From assembly GCF_032823475.1 (NCBI RefSeq), contig NZ_CP127915.1, positions 2,976,001-3,040,000 on the forward strand: a DNA stretch of 64,000 nucleotides. The letters run 5' to 3'. The notes beneath the pieces were generated by a model. It ran no database searches. It saw nothing but the letters and a program-made list of their open reading frames with translations, and was not told where the DNA came from. This DNA comes from Acinetobacter sp. SAAs474 (GTDB lineage Bacteria; Pseudomonadota; Gammaproteobacteria; Pseudomonadales; Moraxellaceae). Below are positions 38,004-47,753 of the stretch, piece after piece (the stretch's first letter is position 1; each line of letters starts with the position of its first letter). A program made the position numbers and the translations under genes.

Positions 38004-38177
38004 TTAATGAATCAGTTGTAACATTTCCTTAGAAATATTACCGTATCTTAATACTTGTATATCGCTTAATTTAACTTCTATTTCAAAACTACCATCTGGA
38101 TTTTCCCCAACCACCTCAAAAATCATATTTTCAACGCTAGCCAAAAGTACTTTGTTGCCTAATTCAATTTTTTTCAT
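38004..38177 (-). CDS. Small hypothetical protein, 57 aa
   Basis: A short frame begins at ATG 38175-38177 and ends at TAA 38004-38006. GGA stands 7 nt before the start. The product begins MKKIELGNKVLLASVENMIF, continues with FEVVGENPDGSFEIEVKLSD and ends YGNISKEMLQLIH. It looks like a small beta-barrel domain (alternating strands with a DGS turn), similar in style to short KOW/Tudor-like or DUF folds. No family was recognised. It is isolated in a 1-kb intergenic region. Confidence 0.65.
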   Translation of the reverse strand: MKKIELGNKVLLASVENMIFEVVGENPDGSFEIEVKLSDIQVLRYGNISKEMLQLIH

Positions 38178-38732
38178 ATGTAATCCAAATGCTAAATCAG
38201 TTTATCTATAAATATGCAGTCTATTGAGTATTGATGAATGTATATACACACTAGAGATATTTATCATGTCAATCATAAATATGGTAAAAGAGCCAATCGC
38301 ATCATTTTATATCCATCTTATCGTTATATAATATTCAAATATGACTGTAATCAATATAGGACCTAAGATAGGTTTAAACTCAATCATGACATAAAAACTC
38401 ACTTCACCGTCTATGCCATTTTTTATTTCTCACATCAATTCCTATCATCAAAACAACCAATATCATCATATTCAGTTGAGCGATAAGCCAATTGAGTATA
38501 AATACAATTTCAGCAATGATAAATATGGAAAGTTCAGTTTAGTAAGAGTTTATATCTATACTGTTATTCATAAAACTAGGGCGATTAAAATATAATTTAT
38601 TATTGATCTATAGCGATGACAAAATCTCTATTGTTGAATATATTCAACAAAGAAAACTCATCCTATTATTAGAAATGCGATTATAGGAAGTACAACTATA
38701 AAGTCTATAATCAATCTATAACAACAAAAAAA
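38178..38732. other. Intergenic region, no supported gene
   Basis: About 550 AT-rich bases. A rightward 60-codon frame at 38413-38595 lacks a ribosome binding site and was rejected. TTGAATATATTCAA (38633-38646) is a perfect 14-bp palindrome of unknown role. Confidence 0.5.
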
Positions 38733-39743
38733 TCATTTATTAACGTAATATTTTAAATTATCTTGTTCTTGATTTTTTTCGATTTTTTTACAATTAGATG
38801 CATAAATCTGCCCAATCAAAGGTAATTGAGCTAAGGCAGCTTCAGCACCCGCATCAATAATTTTTTCACGATCTTTAACATCAAAAATATGATTTTTTTC
38901 TCGTAAATCTGGGCGAATAATAATATCAGCATATTGTAATTCATTATCAGCAATATTTTTTTGCATAATATTAATATTCTGGTTAAATAATCCCCAAATA
39001 TTTGTTGTAGAGGTATATTCTGGCTGCGCTAAAATATCCACTGCAATAATAATATCCGCACCTAAACGACGTGCCACATCTACAGGAACTGGACTAACCA
39101 AGCCCCCATCCACATATTCCTCATGACCAATCTGAGTAGGAATAAACATGCTCGGAATAGAAATAGAAGCACGTACAGCCTGTCCTGTATTGCCATAATT
39201 AAATACTGTTTTACGCCCTTCTTTTAATTCAGTTGCCACAACATACATCGGGATTTTTAGCTCTTGTAACTGTTGATGGTTCACTTTTTGATTAATATAG
39301 TTTTCAACTTTACGTCCCTCAAAGAAGCCTTTTAAATTAAATGTTAAATCTCGAACATCGTTTACTTTCATCGCTAAAGCAATGTCTTTAAGTTGTTGGG
39401 CCGATTTGCCACTGGCATACAGTGACCCCACAATACTACCTGCGCTAGTTCCCACAATAAAATCAGGTTGAATACCACTTTTTTCTAAAATATCAATCAC
39501 GCCAATATGCGCATAACCTCGTGCTCCACCACTGCCTAACACCAATGCCACGATGGGACGTTGAGTCTGTTGTTTCAGCTGATAGAATTTTTTTAAATCT
39601 AAACGCTCTTGTGCCTCATGATTGCGTTTGGCATGTTGTAAAGGCAATTGCGCTGCAGTAGACACAGAAGGAACACTTTGACAGCCACCTAAACTTAATA
39701 ATATCCAAGTCAATAGAAGAAAAGTATGAGGAAACTTTGCCAT
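38733..39743 (-). CDS. Patatin-like phospholipase lipoprotein (RssA-like)
   Basis: A 336-residue lipoprotein. The signal peptide MAKFPHTFLLLTWILLSLGG is followed by lipid-attachment Cys21. The patatin domain (about 64-290) shows the oxyanion motif GSGGARG (70-76), the nucleophile GTSAG (98-102, Ser100) and the catalytic Asp in DGG (212-214). Such proteins are Ser-Asp acyl hydrolases acting on phospholipids at the periplasmic or surface membrane. The frame is open to ATG 39794, but the start at 39743 gives a proper signal peptide, so it was preferred. Monocistronic. Confidence 0.88.
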   Translation of the reverse strand: MAKFPHTFLLLTWILLSLGGCQSVPSVSTAAQLPLQHAKRNHEAQERLDLKKFYQLKQQTQRPIVALVLGSGGARGYAHIGVIDILEKSGIQPDFIVGTSAGSIVGSLYASGKSAQQLKDIALAMKVNDVRDLTFNLKGFFEGRKVENYINQKVNHQQLQELKIPMYVVATELKEGRKTVFNYGNTGQAVRASISIPSMFIPTQIGHEEYVDGGLVSPVPVDVARRLGADIIIAVDILAQPEYTSTTNIWGLFNQNINIMQKNIADNELQYADIIIRPDLREKNHIFDVKDREKIIDAGAEAALAQLPLIGQIYASNCKKIEKNQEQDNLKYYVNK

Positions 39744-40005
39744 ATTGTTGAATAACCTATTTAATAATATTGCAAAATGAAGAAGAGTCTTCAAAAATCA
39801 AAGCGAAAATCGCACACCTTATGTCGCTATAAATCATACTGCGTCTAAACAAAAATTTATATGTATTCTTCTTTAAAATCCTGAGTAAATAAAATACTAA
39901 CGCATTATTTTGAATAAAAAATAATAAAAATCAAAAGTTAATATAAATCAAATCAGAAAAAATTATGTTTAAATTTTGTTGCAAATGTTCATCATAAAAG
40001 AAAGA
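39744..40005. other. Intergenic region upstream of the patatin gene
   Basis: About 260 AT-rich bases holding the patatin gene promoter; nothing else was recognised. Confidence 0.4.
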
Positions 40006-40039
40006 CCGTAATATCCTGCCAACATGACTTATATTACGG
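40006..40039 (-). terminator. Probable terminator of the AGCS symporter gene
   Basis: A 9-bp stem CCGTAATAT/ATATTACGG with a 16-nt loop. The minus strand continues TCTTTCTTTT. Confidence 0.65.
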
Positions 40040-40084
40040 CCATTTTAATCAATATCTGTACCATCAAGATTTTTTCAATATCTT

Positions 40085-41572
40085 TTACCAAATATCAGAT
40101 TTTATTTTCTTTTGATAGTGAGGATATTGATCTAATTTAAATATGGGATCTTTCGTCCCCTGCCGTAATTGCATGCTATAGTCCTTTAATAACATCAATA
40201 AAAATGGCATCAATAATACAATCGCAAATAAGTTAATACTGGCCATAATTCCCATCAATAAGTCAGCAATTGACCATACCAACGGAATACTGCCAATAGC
40301 ACCTAAATACACCACGATTAAAACAAGAAAACGAAAAAACAGCATAACTTTTGGATTATTATTAATAAATTGTACATTACCTTCAGCATATGCATAATTG
40401 CCAATAATGGTAGAATAAGCAAATAAAAATAAAATAATAGCTAAAAAATCGCTCCCTAAAGGACCAATCTGACTGACCAAAGCTTTTTGTGTTAGCGCCA
40501 CACCTTCAAAACCTGCACCTTGATATAAACCAGAAACTAAAATAATCATCGCTGTACATGTACATACCACAAAGGTATCAACAAATACTCCTAACATTTG
40601 TACTAAGCCTTGATTCACAGGATGCTTTACATCTGAAGCTGCTGCTGCATTCGGTGCCGATCCCATTCCTGCTTCATTGGAAAACAAGCCTCTTTTAATA
40701 CCCTGCATCATGGCAATAGAAATCATACCACCGAAAAAACCGCCTGCTGCTGCATTCATTTCAAAGGCATGATCAAAAATTAAATTAAAAATCGACGGGA
40801 GTAGAGGCCAGTTAAGAATCATAATATAAACGGCAACGGCTAAATATAATAATGCCATCAATGGTACGATCCCTTCTGCAATATAGGCAATCCGTCTAAT
40901 ACCACCAAAAATCACCAATCCCGTGATCAGTACCAAAAAAAGACCAACCCATGAAACTTCCAAGTTAAGTCTTCCTAAATGCAAGATAGGATTATAATCA
41001 TTCCACCCCCAAGCCTCTGATGTCGCAACCGTGACTGCATTGGCCTGAACGGCATTAAAGGCAAAACCGTAGGTTAAAATCAGTGTAATTGCAAAAACAA
41101 TCCCTAACCACTTTTGTTTAAGACCTTGGGTAATATAGTATGCAGGACCTCCACGAAAACGTTGATTATGATGATCTTTTATTTTAAATAGTTGCGCTAA
41201 TGATGATTCTACAAAAGCTGAACTCATCCCCAAAAATGCCGTTAGCCACATCCAAAATATGGCACCCGGACCACCAATTGCAATCGCAATTGCGACCCCA
41301 GCAATATTACCGACCCCGACTCGACTTGCCAGCCCCGTTACAAATGCTTGAAATGGCGTAATACCATGAGGATCTTGTCCTTTTTTACGGCTAATTGTCA
41401 TCACTTTAATACTTTGCAGAAAAAGTCTTAACTGCACTGCCCCAGTGATTAAGGTATAAAAAATACCAACTGCCAATAAAAATACAATGAGAAAATTCCA
41501 AAGCAAGCCATTTAATACTTGCACCCAATTCATTAATATTTCATTTAATTGTTCATTCATTTTAGTACTCAC
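40085..41572 (-). CDS. Sodium:alanine symporter family (AGCS) transporter
   Basis: A 495-residue inner-membrane symporter with about 11 hydrophobic segments. It has the AGCS signature GGPGAIFWMWLTAFLGMSSA (about 100-119) and the family motifs GLASRVGVGNIAGVAIAI and GLFSNEAGMGSAPNAAAAS. It should import alanine or glycine with sodium. The frame starts GTG 41572; an in-frame ATG at 41560 (MNEQLNEI) is equally plausible. A terminator hairpin lies just 24 bp before the start codon, separating it from gltS upstream. Confidence 0.92.
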   Translation of the reverse strand: MSTKMNEQLNEILMNWVQVLNGLLWNFLIVFLLAVGIFYTLITGAVQLRLFLQSIKVMTISRKKGQDPHGITPFQAFVTGLASRVGVGNIAGVAIAIAIGGPGAIFWMWLTAFLGMSSAFVESSLAQLFKIKDHHNQRFRGGPAYYITQGLKQKWLGIVFAITLILTYGFAFNAVQANAVTVATSEAWGWNDYNPILHLGRLNLEVSWVGLFLVLITGLVIFGGIRRIAYIAEGIVPLMALLYLAVAVYIMILNWPLLPSIFNLIFDHAFEMNAAAGGFFGGMISIAMMQGIKRGLFSNEAGMGSAPNAAAASDVKHPVNQGLVQMLGVFVDTFVVCTCTAMIILVSGLYQGAGFEGVALTQKALVSQIGPLGSDFLAIILFLFAYSTIIGNYAYAEGNVQFINNNPKVMLFFRFLVLIVVYLGAIGSIPLVWSIADLLMGIMASINLFAIVLLMPFLLMLLKDYSMQLRQGTKDPIFKLDQYPHYQKKIKSDIW

Positions 41573-41595
41573 TACTATGATGATGATAAAAACAA

Positions 41596-41622
41596 GAAAA
41601 AGCCTTACGATAAGGCTTTTTC
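41596..41622 (-). terminator. Hairpin terminator or attenuator in front of the AGCS gene
   Basis: A 12-bp stem GAAAAAGCCTTA/TAAGGCTTTTTC with a 3-nt loop, T-rich on the minus-strand exit. It lies 240 bp after gltS and only 24 bp before the AGCS start, so it either ends gltS transcripts or acts as an attenuator. Confidence 0.75.
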
Positions 41623-41859
41623 TCTGGTTTCTATCACGATTTCTAGCTATTTATGCATATATTTTTTTTAAGATTTCACATCAATAGCCAGATCAAAATA
41701 CTGTAGATAGCCCGTTATTAATCATTAGACTATCTACATAATAATCGCATTTTTTAAACTTAATTTTACTTATAGCATCAATATACCATCACAATTGTTT
41801 TATTTTACTTAAATTACGTTATGGTCACGATGCTATATCAATGTACGCTACTCTTGACT

Positions 41860-43098
41860 TTAAATAAAGAATTTTAAAATCACCTGAATAATAGTGGCAT
41901 TAATCAAATCTACAAAAAATGCACCACACAAAGGAACGATTAAGAATGCTTTATGTGAAGGTCCATACATATTGGTAATGGCTTGCATATTTGCAACTGC
42001 TGTTGGTGTTGCCCCCATCCCAAAACCACAATGACCAGCAGCAAGTACCGAGGCATCATAATCTTTACCCATAACTCTAAAGGTAATAAATCCAGCATAA
42101 AGTGCCATGGTAATCGTTTGTGCACCCAAGATAACCACTAAAGGACCAGCAAGATCTGCCAATTGCCATAATTTTAATGACAATAAAGCCATGGCAAGAT
42201 ACATCGATAATGAAGCATTACCAAAAACATCAATGGCGCGGTCAAAAATTTGGATTTTGAGTACACTTTCAAGAATATTACGAATAATCACACCACCAGC
42301 AAGTGCCCAAACAAATGTCGGTAGTTCAAACATGGTTCCTTTGGAGTAACCGCTCATAATTTCAGCAAAAGCCAAACAGCCAGCAAAAAGACCAATCGTC
42401 GTGATGGCATTATCAGGCGTAATTAAACGGACACGATGTGGATATTCAAATGGTACATATTCGGTATTATTAATATCTTCAGGTGTACTGTCTTCTTTTT
42501 CAATTTGTTCATTGGTCCGTGGCGTAGACAATGAATAGCGATTAATCAGTAGTTTTGCCAATGGCCCACCAATAATACCACCAATAATCAAACCAAAAGT
42601 GGCACTTGCCATTCCCAGTGCCAGTGCACCTTGAATACCGTGTTTTACTTCTAGAATTTCACCCCAAGCACCCGCAGTACCATGTCCACCCGTCAGTGTA
42701 ATTGAACCTGCGATCAAACCAATTAAAGGATCTAGTCCTAATAAGGTCGCCAAACTGATACCGACAAAGTTTTGTACCACAATAAACGCGGAGATCACAA
42801 TCAAGAAAATTACCAATGCCATGCCACCTTCTTTAAGCTTGGCAAAATTGGCACTTAAACCAATCGAAGCAAAGAAAATTAGCATAAAGCTGGTTTGTAA
42901 TTCACTACTGGTTGAAATACTATAACCCCAAAAATTGTGAACAATTAATGAGATCACTGCTGCAACAAGACCACCAGCAACCGGTTCCGGAATATTATAA
43001 CGCTTTAAAAACTCAATATGATTTACTAAAAATCGACCAAGCAACAAAACAATTACTGCTGCAATCAATGTATAGTAAGCATTAAAAGTAAATTCCAT
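41860..43098 (-). CDS. gltS: Sodium/glutamate symporter GltS
   Basis: A 412-residue GltS-type carrier with two inverted halves, each carrying a Gly-rich reentrant loop: SITLTGGHGTAGAWG (about 133-147) and AAGHCGFGMGATPTAVANM (about 346-364). It imports glutamate with sodium at the inner membrane. The cytoplasmic loop between halves (about 195-225) is rich in charged residues. It stands downstream of the DcaP-like porin gene and upstream of the AGCS transporter, all leftward, giving a transport-oriented neighbourhood. Confidence 0.93.
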   Translation of the reverse strand: MEFTFNAYYTLIAAVIVLLLGRFLVNHIEFLKRYNIPEPVAGGLVAAVISLIVHNFWGYSISTSSELQTSFMLIFFASIGLSANFAKLKEGGMALVIFLIVISAFIVVQNFVGISLATLLGLDPLIGLIAGSITLTGGHGTAGAWGEILEVKHGIQGALALGMASATFGLIIGGIIGGPLAKLLINRYSLSTPRTNEQIEKEDSTPEDINNTEYVPFEYPHRVRLITPDNAITTIGLFAGCLAFAEIMSGYSKGTMFELPTFVWALAGGVIIRNILESVLKIQIFDRAIDVFGNASLSMYLAMALLSLKLWQLADLAGPLVVILGAQTITMALYAGFITFRVMGKDYDASVLAAGHCGFGMGATPTAVANMQAITNMYGPSHKAFLIVPLCGAFFVDLINATIIQVILKFFI

Positions 43099-43485
43099 AG
43101 AAACTTTCCCTATTAAAGCTAAAACGATATCTGTGCTATCGCCATTACGCTAGGATATTGGCAATAAAACAAGTGTAATTTAACAATAATTTAGTAAAAC
43201 ATACTCTTTCACACAAATATGAAGATCGCACCATCTTAAAAATTAATAATATAAAACATAATGTTAAATATATAATTTATATTATCATCACTTAATGATG
43301 CCGATTAAAAGGGGCACATTATGCGGATTTTTAAAAAAATTTGCGTTATTTTTTACAAAAAAGTTTAATTTAATACGATTTTTATGAGAAATATTTATTT
43401 GCTGTGATGACATCGGGTATATCATCATGAGCGCTATTTATCATTGATCTAGATCTGTCACTGTATATATTTCAATCAGGTACAA
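43099..43485. other. Intergenic region upstream of gltS
   Basis: About 390 very AT-rich bases. No gene seen; should contain the gltS promoter. Confidence 0.45.
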
Positions 43486-43554
43486 TCATAAAATATAAAG
43501 TCCAACGACAAAAGCGCATCTATTAAGCTGCCCCGAATATTTAAATATTTTCAT
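43486..43554 (-). CDS. Putative microprotein, 22 aa, with strong ribosome binding site
   Basis: ATG 43552-43554 is preceded by AAGGAG with 6 nt spacing, the best Shine-Dalgarno in this stretch. The frame codes MKIFKYSGQLNRCAFVVGLY then IL and stops at 43486-43488. It is hydrophobic toward the C-terminus. It could be a leader peptide, a small membrane protein or the start of a gene lost by deletion. It lies leftward between the porin and gltS. Confidence 0.35.
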   Translation of the reverse strand: MKIFKYSGQLNRCAFVVGLYIL

Positions 43555-43949
43555 CAAAATCTCCTTGTTAAAGGTTATTCGATTTTCTATTTTTAAACCT
43601 ATTTAATTTTTGGGAGCATTCACGATAGATAGCGATTGACGAAATAGTCATTAAAAAATGGATCATCTTTTTAAAAGCCTCATTGTTCTCGTCCTCGCAT
43701 CAACAGGATGGATTCAAGATCCTACTCCATCTGAAAAAATATCGATGAAAAAATAATCTGTTTTTTATTGCAGTTTTAGATAAAATTTTAGCTTAAAAAA
43801 TATATAAGCAACACAGAGACCAATGCTTATTTATGCTGTATCAATCCATTAACCATGTGGCAAAATACTACATGATCAGTCATGATAGAGAGTGTGCTAT
43901 AAATCTCATTATCAATGAGCAGCATATTTATATAACATAAAATCAAAAT
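43555..43949. other. Intergenic region between porin and microprotein ORF
   Basis: About 400 bp. A rightward 32-codon frame at 43658-43756 has no ribosome binding site. Nothing else was recognised. Confidence 0.4.
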
Positions 43950-43984
43950 GGCTTTAAGTCAGATCCGAAATCTCACTTAAAGCC
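43950..43984 (-). terminator. Intrinsic terminator of the porin gene
   Basis: A stem GGCTTTAAGT/ACTTAAAGCC extended inside the loop by AGAT/ATCT, followed on the minus strand by ATTTTGATTTT. Confidence 0.8.
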
Positions 43985-44010
43985 AACATAACAATGCGAA
44001 TTGTTAAAGA

Positions 44011-45309
44011 TTAAAAGCTATATTTCGCCATTAAACCAACACGATCATCATCATATTTTTTGCCATTAAAACTTTTACGTTGGCCATTGATATATTCAAT
44101 ACCCAATTCAAGTGGCTTAACTGGTGAATACACCATGTTAATCCATGCTTGCTGTACTTCTTTGTTAAAATCAGAAGCATTCGATAAAGTATTGGCAAAT
44201 TTCGCATAATCACTGTTTTTATCTGCAAACAGTGCACCATAACCAATGGTCGTGGTTAAATTATCCAAAATGGCATAAGTCGCGCCAGTTTGTACTGCCC
44301 AAATTTCATTTTGTGCAATTTTATCATCTACGATTGCATAAGTCGCAGTAGCGTCTGTACCGTAAAGATATTTATTATCCCCTTTAACATAAGATACATC
44401 TGCAGTTAGTTTTAAAGGTTCAAGTACCTGATAAGTTACACCACCTGCAAGCCCCCAACCAGCTTTACTTTTATCAACTTTATCAGATTTATAATATTCA
44501 ACCAAAGCACGTGCAGATGCACTACCTTTATTATCAGCAAAAGAATGTGCCAGTTTTGCAGTCAGGACTGGTACACGATATTTAATTTCTGAACCAGTAC
44601 TATCACCTTCTTCTGCTGCCAAGAATAACTTGGTTGTTGGTGCTAAATTAATACCATAACGGACCAATGGTATACGTGCAACACCACCTCCCACGTTGGT
44701 ATTAAAGTCAATCATAAATGGTGCATGATTAGATAAAAAGTTAGAGGTGGTTTGACCAATCAACCAGTTATCATAGGTTAAATAAGCATGACGGATACGG
44801 AAATTATCGGTATTACCTGAACCGCCAGCAAAATCGGCTTCAATTTTACCACCAACATCTGAACCATTGACTTTGGTTTTAAAGTCTACACCAATACGTG
44901 TTGTTTTCGCTGTTGCACGTAATTTGTCTTTAACTTGTTTATTATCACCAACACCAGTTTTTGCTACACTGTTAAAATCATTATCAGCACCATTGATAAT
45001 ATAATTGGCATCACCACGAACAAAACCATACAGTTTAACTTCAGCACCGCCTTTGGTTAATGCTGCCAAACCAGAATCTGATTTTGCTACTGCGACAGGT
45101 TGTGCTTTCACTTGCTGAATTTGAATAGCCTGATTATTCTGTACCTGCTGTTGCTGCTGTACTAACGTTTTTAACGCTTCAATCTCTTTACGTAACTCTT
45201 GAATTTGTTGCTGTTCAGCTGTTGCTGCATGAACAGTATTCAACATCAGTGCTGAAATTGTCACTGCCAAGCCTTGTGCTAAAAATTTCCCATTAAGCAA
45301 TTGATGCAT
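44011..45309 (-). CDS. DcaP-like trimeric outer-membrane porin
   Basis: A 432-residue outer-membrane protein. It has a signal peptide (cleavage after NTVHAA, about 29). A periplasmic coiled-coil segment (about 30-75: QQQIQELRKEIEALKTLVQQ and Gln-rich continuation) is typical of DcaP. The rest is a beta-barrel, starting KLYGFVRGDANYI and ending with the C-terminal Phe (LMAKYSF). DcaP-type porins in Acinetobacter transport dicarboxylic acids and related negatively charged compounds. GGAG is 6 nt before the ATG 45307-45309; the frame is open to a TTG at 45321. Placement near GltS suggests uptake of acidic amino acids or dicarboxylates (inference). Confidence 0.9.
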   Translation of the reverse strand: MHQLLNGKFLAQGLAVTISALMLNTVHAATAEQQQIQELRKEIEALKTLVQQQQQVQNNQAIQIQQVKAQPVAVAKSDSGLAALTKGGAEVKLYGFVRGDANYIINGADNDFNSVAKTGVGDNKQVKDKLRATAKTTRIGVDFKTKVNGSDVGGKIEADFAGGSGNTDNFRIRHAYLTYDNWLIGQTTSNFLSNHAPFMIDFNTNVGGGVARIPLVRYGINLAPTTKLFLAAEEGDSTGSEIKYRVPVLTAKLAHSFADNKGSASARALVEYYKSDKVDKSKAGWGLAGGVTYQVLEPLKLTADVSYVKGDNKYLYGTDATATYAIVDDKIAQNEIWAVQTGATYAILDNLTTTIGYGALFADKNSDYAKFANTLSNASDFNKEVQQAWINMVYSPVKPLELGIEYINGQRKSFNGKKYDDDRVGLMAKYSF

Positions 45310-46257
45310 TAAATTCTCCAAAAATTATTAATATACATTGGTATATGTTAGTCCCTTAAGCTAATTTTTTTAAATACAAAATAGCCTATCCTTACCCATT
45401 TATGCTAAATAGCAAAATTTAAAACAGGTTCAACATACGAAATAAGATCGCCATGATAAGACAATTAAACTTATACATGCAATCTCATTCGCATAATCTA
45501 CCAAGTTATGCATAATATTAAAATCACTTTTACTAAATATTTTATAATAATTTATTAATTTTATTTATTCTGATTTATTTATCTCTATTTTTCATAAATT
45601 TAATCTTGTTAAAATATCTAACTATTTATCATCATGATGGTTAGTTGTTAATTCATATTATTTTTAATCAAAATACATGACAATAAATAAACCATCAATT
45701 CAAAAATCGCGATCCACGAATTAGCAAAATATTTATCAAACAAGAATGTATTAATTTATAATATTCATAATCTTACAATAGGTTGTTTGACTCTCTGGCG
45801 ATATTCATCTAAGTCTATAAATATCATTCTTAATGCGCTATATACGTATTATTGTTGCTAAAGCTAATAGTGTAGGCTTTAGCTTAATAGTTATTTATAA
45901 AATTAAAATATATTATTAAATATAAATATTTTGCTTAAAATAAGTACCAAAATTGAATATTTATTCTACAGCAACAGTAGCATTGCTTAAATTACATGCA
46001 TTAAGTTAGTCAATATCATTCATATTGATTTAAATCATTATTGCAATATCGCTTTAGATATCAACTAAAGTAATATTGCAATACGCTATATTTTAAGATG
46101 ATCTGATCACATTATATTAATAATGATATTTGTCATGGCAGAATGACTCATTTATTCATTTAGAATGCAACCATATTATGGTGCATTCAATTGATATTAT
46201 GAGCAAATACGATTTAGTATGGAAAATAGCAAAGCATCCATTCATCAGACCATTTCA
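45310..46257. other. Long AT-rich intergenic region upstream of the porin
   Basis: About 950 bp with no supported gene. It is very AT-rich, with many TTTATTT/AAATAAA tracts, and probably contains an extended regulatory region for the porin. A 77-codon rightward frame at 46130-46363 overlaps the prpF end antisense and was rejected. Confidence 0.5.
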
Positions 46258-47442
46258 TTACAGCTCAACAGGCACCCTAATCCAGCCTTCCATAAGGACA
46301 CGTGCACTACGACTCATCACGACACGTTTGACTTGCCATTGTCCATGTTCTTGTTCGGCTTGAGCACCGACTTTTAATGTCCCCGATGGGTGGCCAAAAG
46401 TAACAATTTTTTGACCTGATGCCCCTGCAGCGTTATACACTAAAGTACCAGGTATTACAGCAGCTGTGGCAATGGCAACCGCGGCTGTTCCCATCATGGC
46501 ATGATGTAATTTACCCATCGATAAAGCACGCACCAATAAATCAATTTGCTGCGCTGAAACCTCTTTACCACTCGATGCCATATACGTTTTAGGTTGTGCA
46601 ACAAAAGCGATTTTAGGTGTATGTTGGCGATCTTTTGCTTCAGCAATATCTTGAATGAGTCCCATTTGTTTTGCACCATAGGCACGAATGGTTTCAAACT
46701 TGGCTAAGACTTGCTCATTATTATTAATATCATCCTGTAACTCTGTGCCAGAGTAACCTAAATCCTCAGCATTTAAAAAAATAGTTGGAATCCCAGCATT
46801 AATAAAAGTAACTTGAAATGATCCCACACCTGGCACATCTAGAGTATCTATCACATTACCCGTCGGTAGCATTGCTCCACCATCTTCACCATCATCTGCT
46901 GGATCAAGAAACTCAATTTGAATTTCTGCTGCTGGAAAAGTCACGCCATCTAATTCAAAATCACCTGTTTCTTGAACTTGTCCATGACGTACAGGAATAT
47001 GTGCTAAAATCGTTTTGGCAATATTTTTTTGCCAAATATGCACAGTACAAATACCATTTTCAGGGATTTTACTGGCATCAACCAGACCCTGCTGAATAGC
47101 AAATGCGCCCACAGCAGCCGTTAAATTGCCACAATTACCACTCCAGTCGACAAATGGTTTATCCAGTGAAACTTGTCCAAATAAATAATCTACATCATGA
47201 TTAGGCTGGGTACTTTTTGCCACAATCACAGTTTTACTGGTACTGGATGTTGCTCCACCCATTCCATCAATTTGTTTTAAATAAGGGTCTGGACTTCCCA
47301 TGGCACGTAATAAAATTTGATCGCGAATTGGACCGGGTTGTTGTGCAGCAAGTGGCAAATCATCTAATTTAAAAAATAATCCCTTACTTGTACCACCACG
47401 CATATAAGTTGCTGGAATTCTTATTTGTGCTGGAAAACTCAT
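46258..47442 (-). CDS. PrpF-family isomerase (2-methylaconitate cis-trans isomerase or 4-oxalomesaconate tautomerase)
   Basis: A 394-residue diaminopimelate-epimerase-fold protein of the PrpF family. The N-terminal IPATYMRGGTSKGLFFK (about 9-25) and the DGMGGATSSTSKTVIV and WSGNCGNLTAAVGAFAIQ segments carry the paired catalytic residues of the family. PrpF isomerises 2-methylaconitate in the methylcitrate cycle with AcnD; GalD relatives tautomerise 4-oxalomesaconate. No prpBC, acnD or gal genes are in the window, so the substrate is open. Monocistronic, divergent from the amino-acid permease. Confidence 0.85.
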   Translation of the reverse strand: MSFPAQIRIPATYMRGGTSKGLFFKLDDLPLAAQQPGPIRDQILLRAMGSPDPYLKQIDGMGGATSSTSKTVIVAKSTQPNHDVDYLFGQVSLDKPFVDWSGNCGNLTAAVGAFAIQQGLVDASKIPENGICTVHIWQKNIAKTILAHIPVRHGQVQETGDFELDGVTFPAAEIQIEFLDPADDGEDGGAMLPTGNVIDTLDVPGVGSFQVTFINAGIPTIFLNAEDLGYSGTELQDDINNNEQVLAKFETIRAYGAKQMGLIQDIAEAKDRQHTPKIAFVAQPKTYMASSGKEVSAQQIDLLVRALSMGKLHHAMMGTAAVAIATAAVIPGTLVYNAAGASGQKIVTFGHPSGTLKVGAQAEQEHGQWQVKRVVMSRSARVLMEGWIRVPVEL

Positions 47443-47753
47443 TGATTTAAATCCTTGTCTTGATTTTGTAGTTAAAATTTTCAGTGATTTAGCATACTGC
47501 TTTTTTAAGCCGATAGCGAAGATACTGGACTTAAGTATAAAAAAGAAACGAACGATGCGATGATCATTTTTTTATTTCTGAATAAAATTTCATCAGATAA
47601 AATTAATACTTTGATAAATTTATAATTAATACAACTTTAAGCATAATCTAATAGCATATATCATATAAATTTATTTTATGATTGATGCGCTACTAGGCGA
47701 ATTGTATTCAATCTATTACAATCTTGTTACTTATTCATTGTCGGGCTGAAAAC
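47443..47753. other. Divergent region prpF-like gene / permease
   Basis: About 310 AT-rich bases holding both promoters. No operator or RNA was recognised. Confidence 0.5.

Noticed and set aside
38413..38595. Rightward 60-codon ORF
   Set aside because: No ribosome binding site, composition dominated by His, Asn and Tyr from AT-rich sequence, and no context.
43658..43756. Rightward 32-codon ORF that resembles a signal peptide (MDHLFKSLIVLVLASTGW)
   Set aside because: No ribosome binding site and no lipobox Cys. It could be a decayed lipoprotein start, but the evidence is too thin.
46130..46363. 77-codon rightward ORF overlapping the prpF-like gene end
   Set aside because: Its C-terminal third is antisense to prpF and has an Arg/Cys-rich shadow composition; no ribosome binding site.
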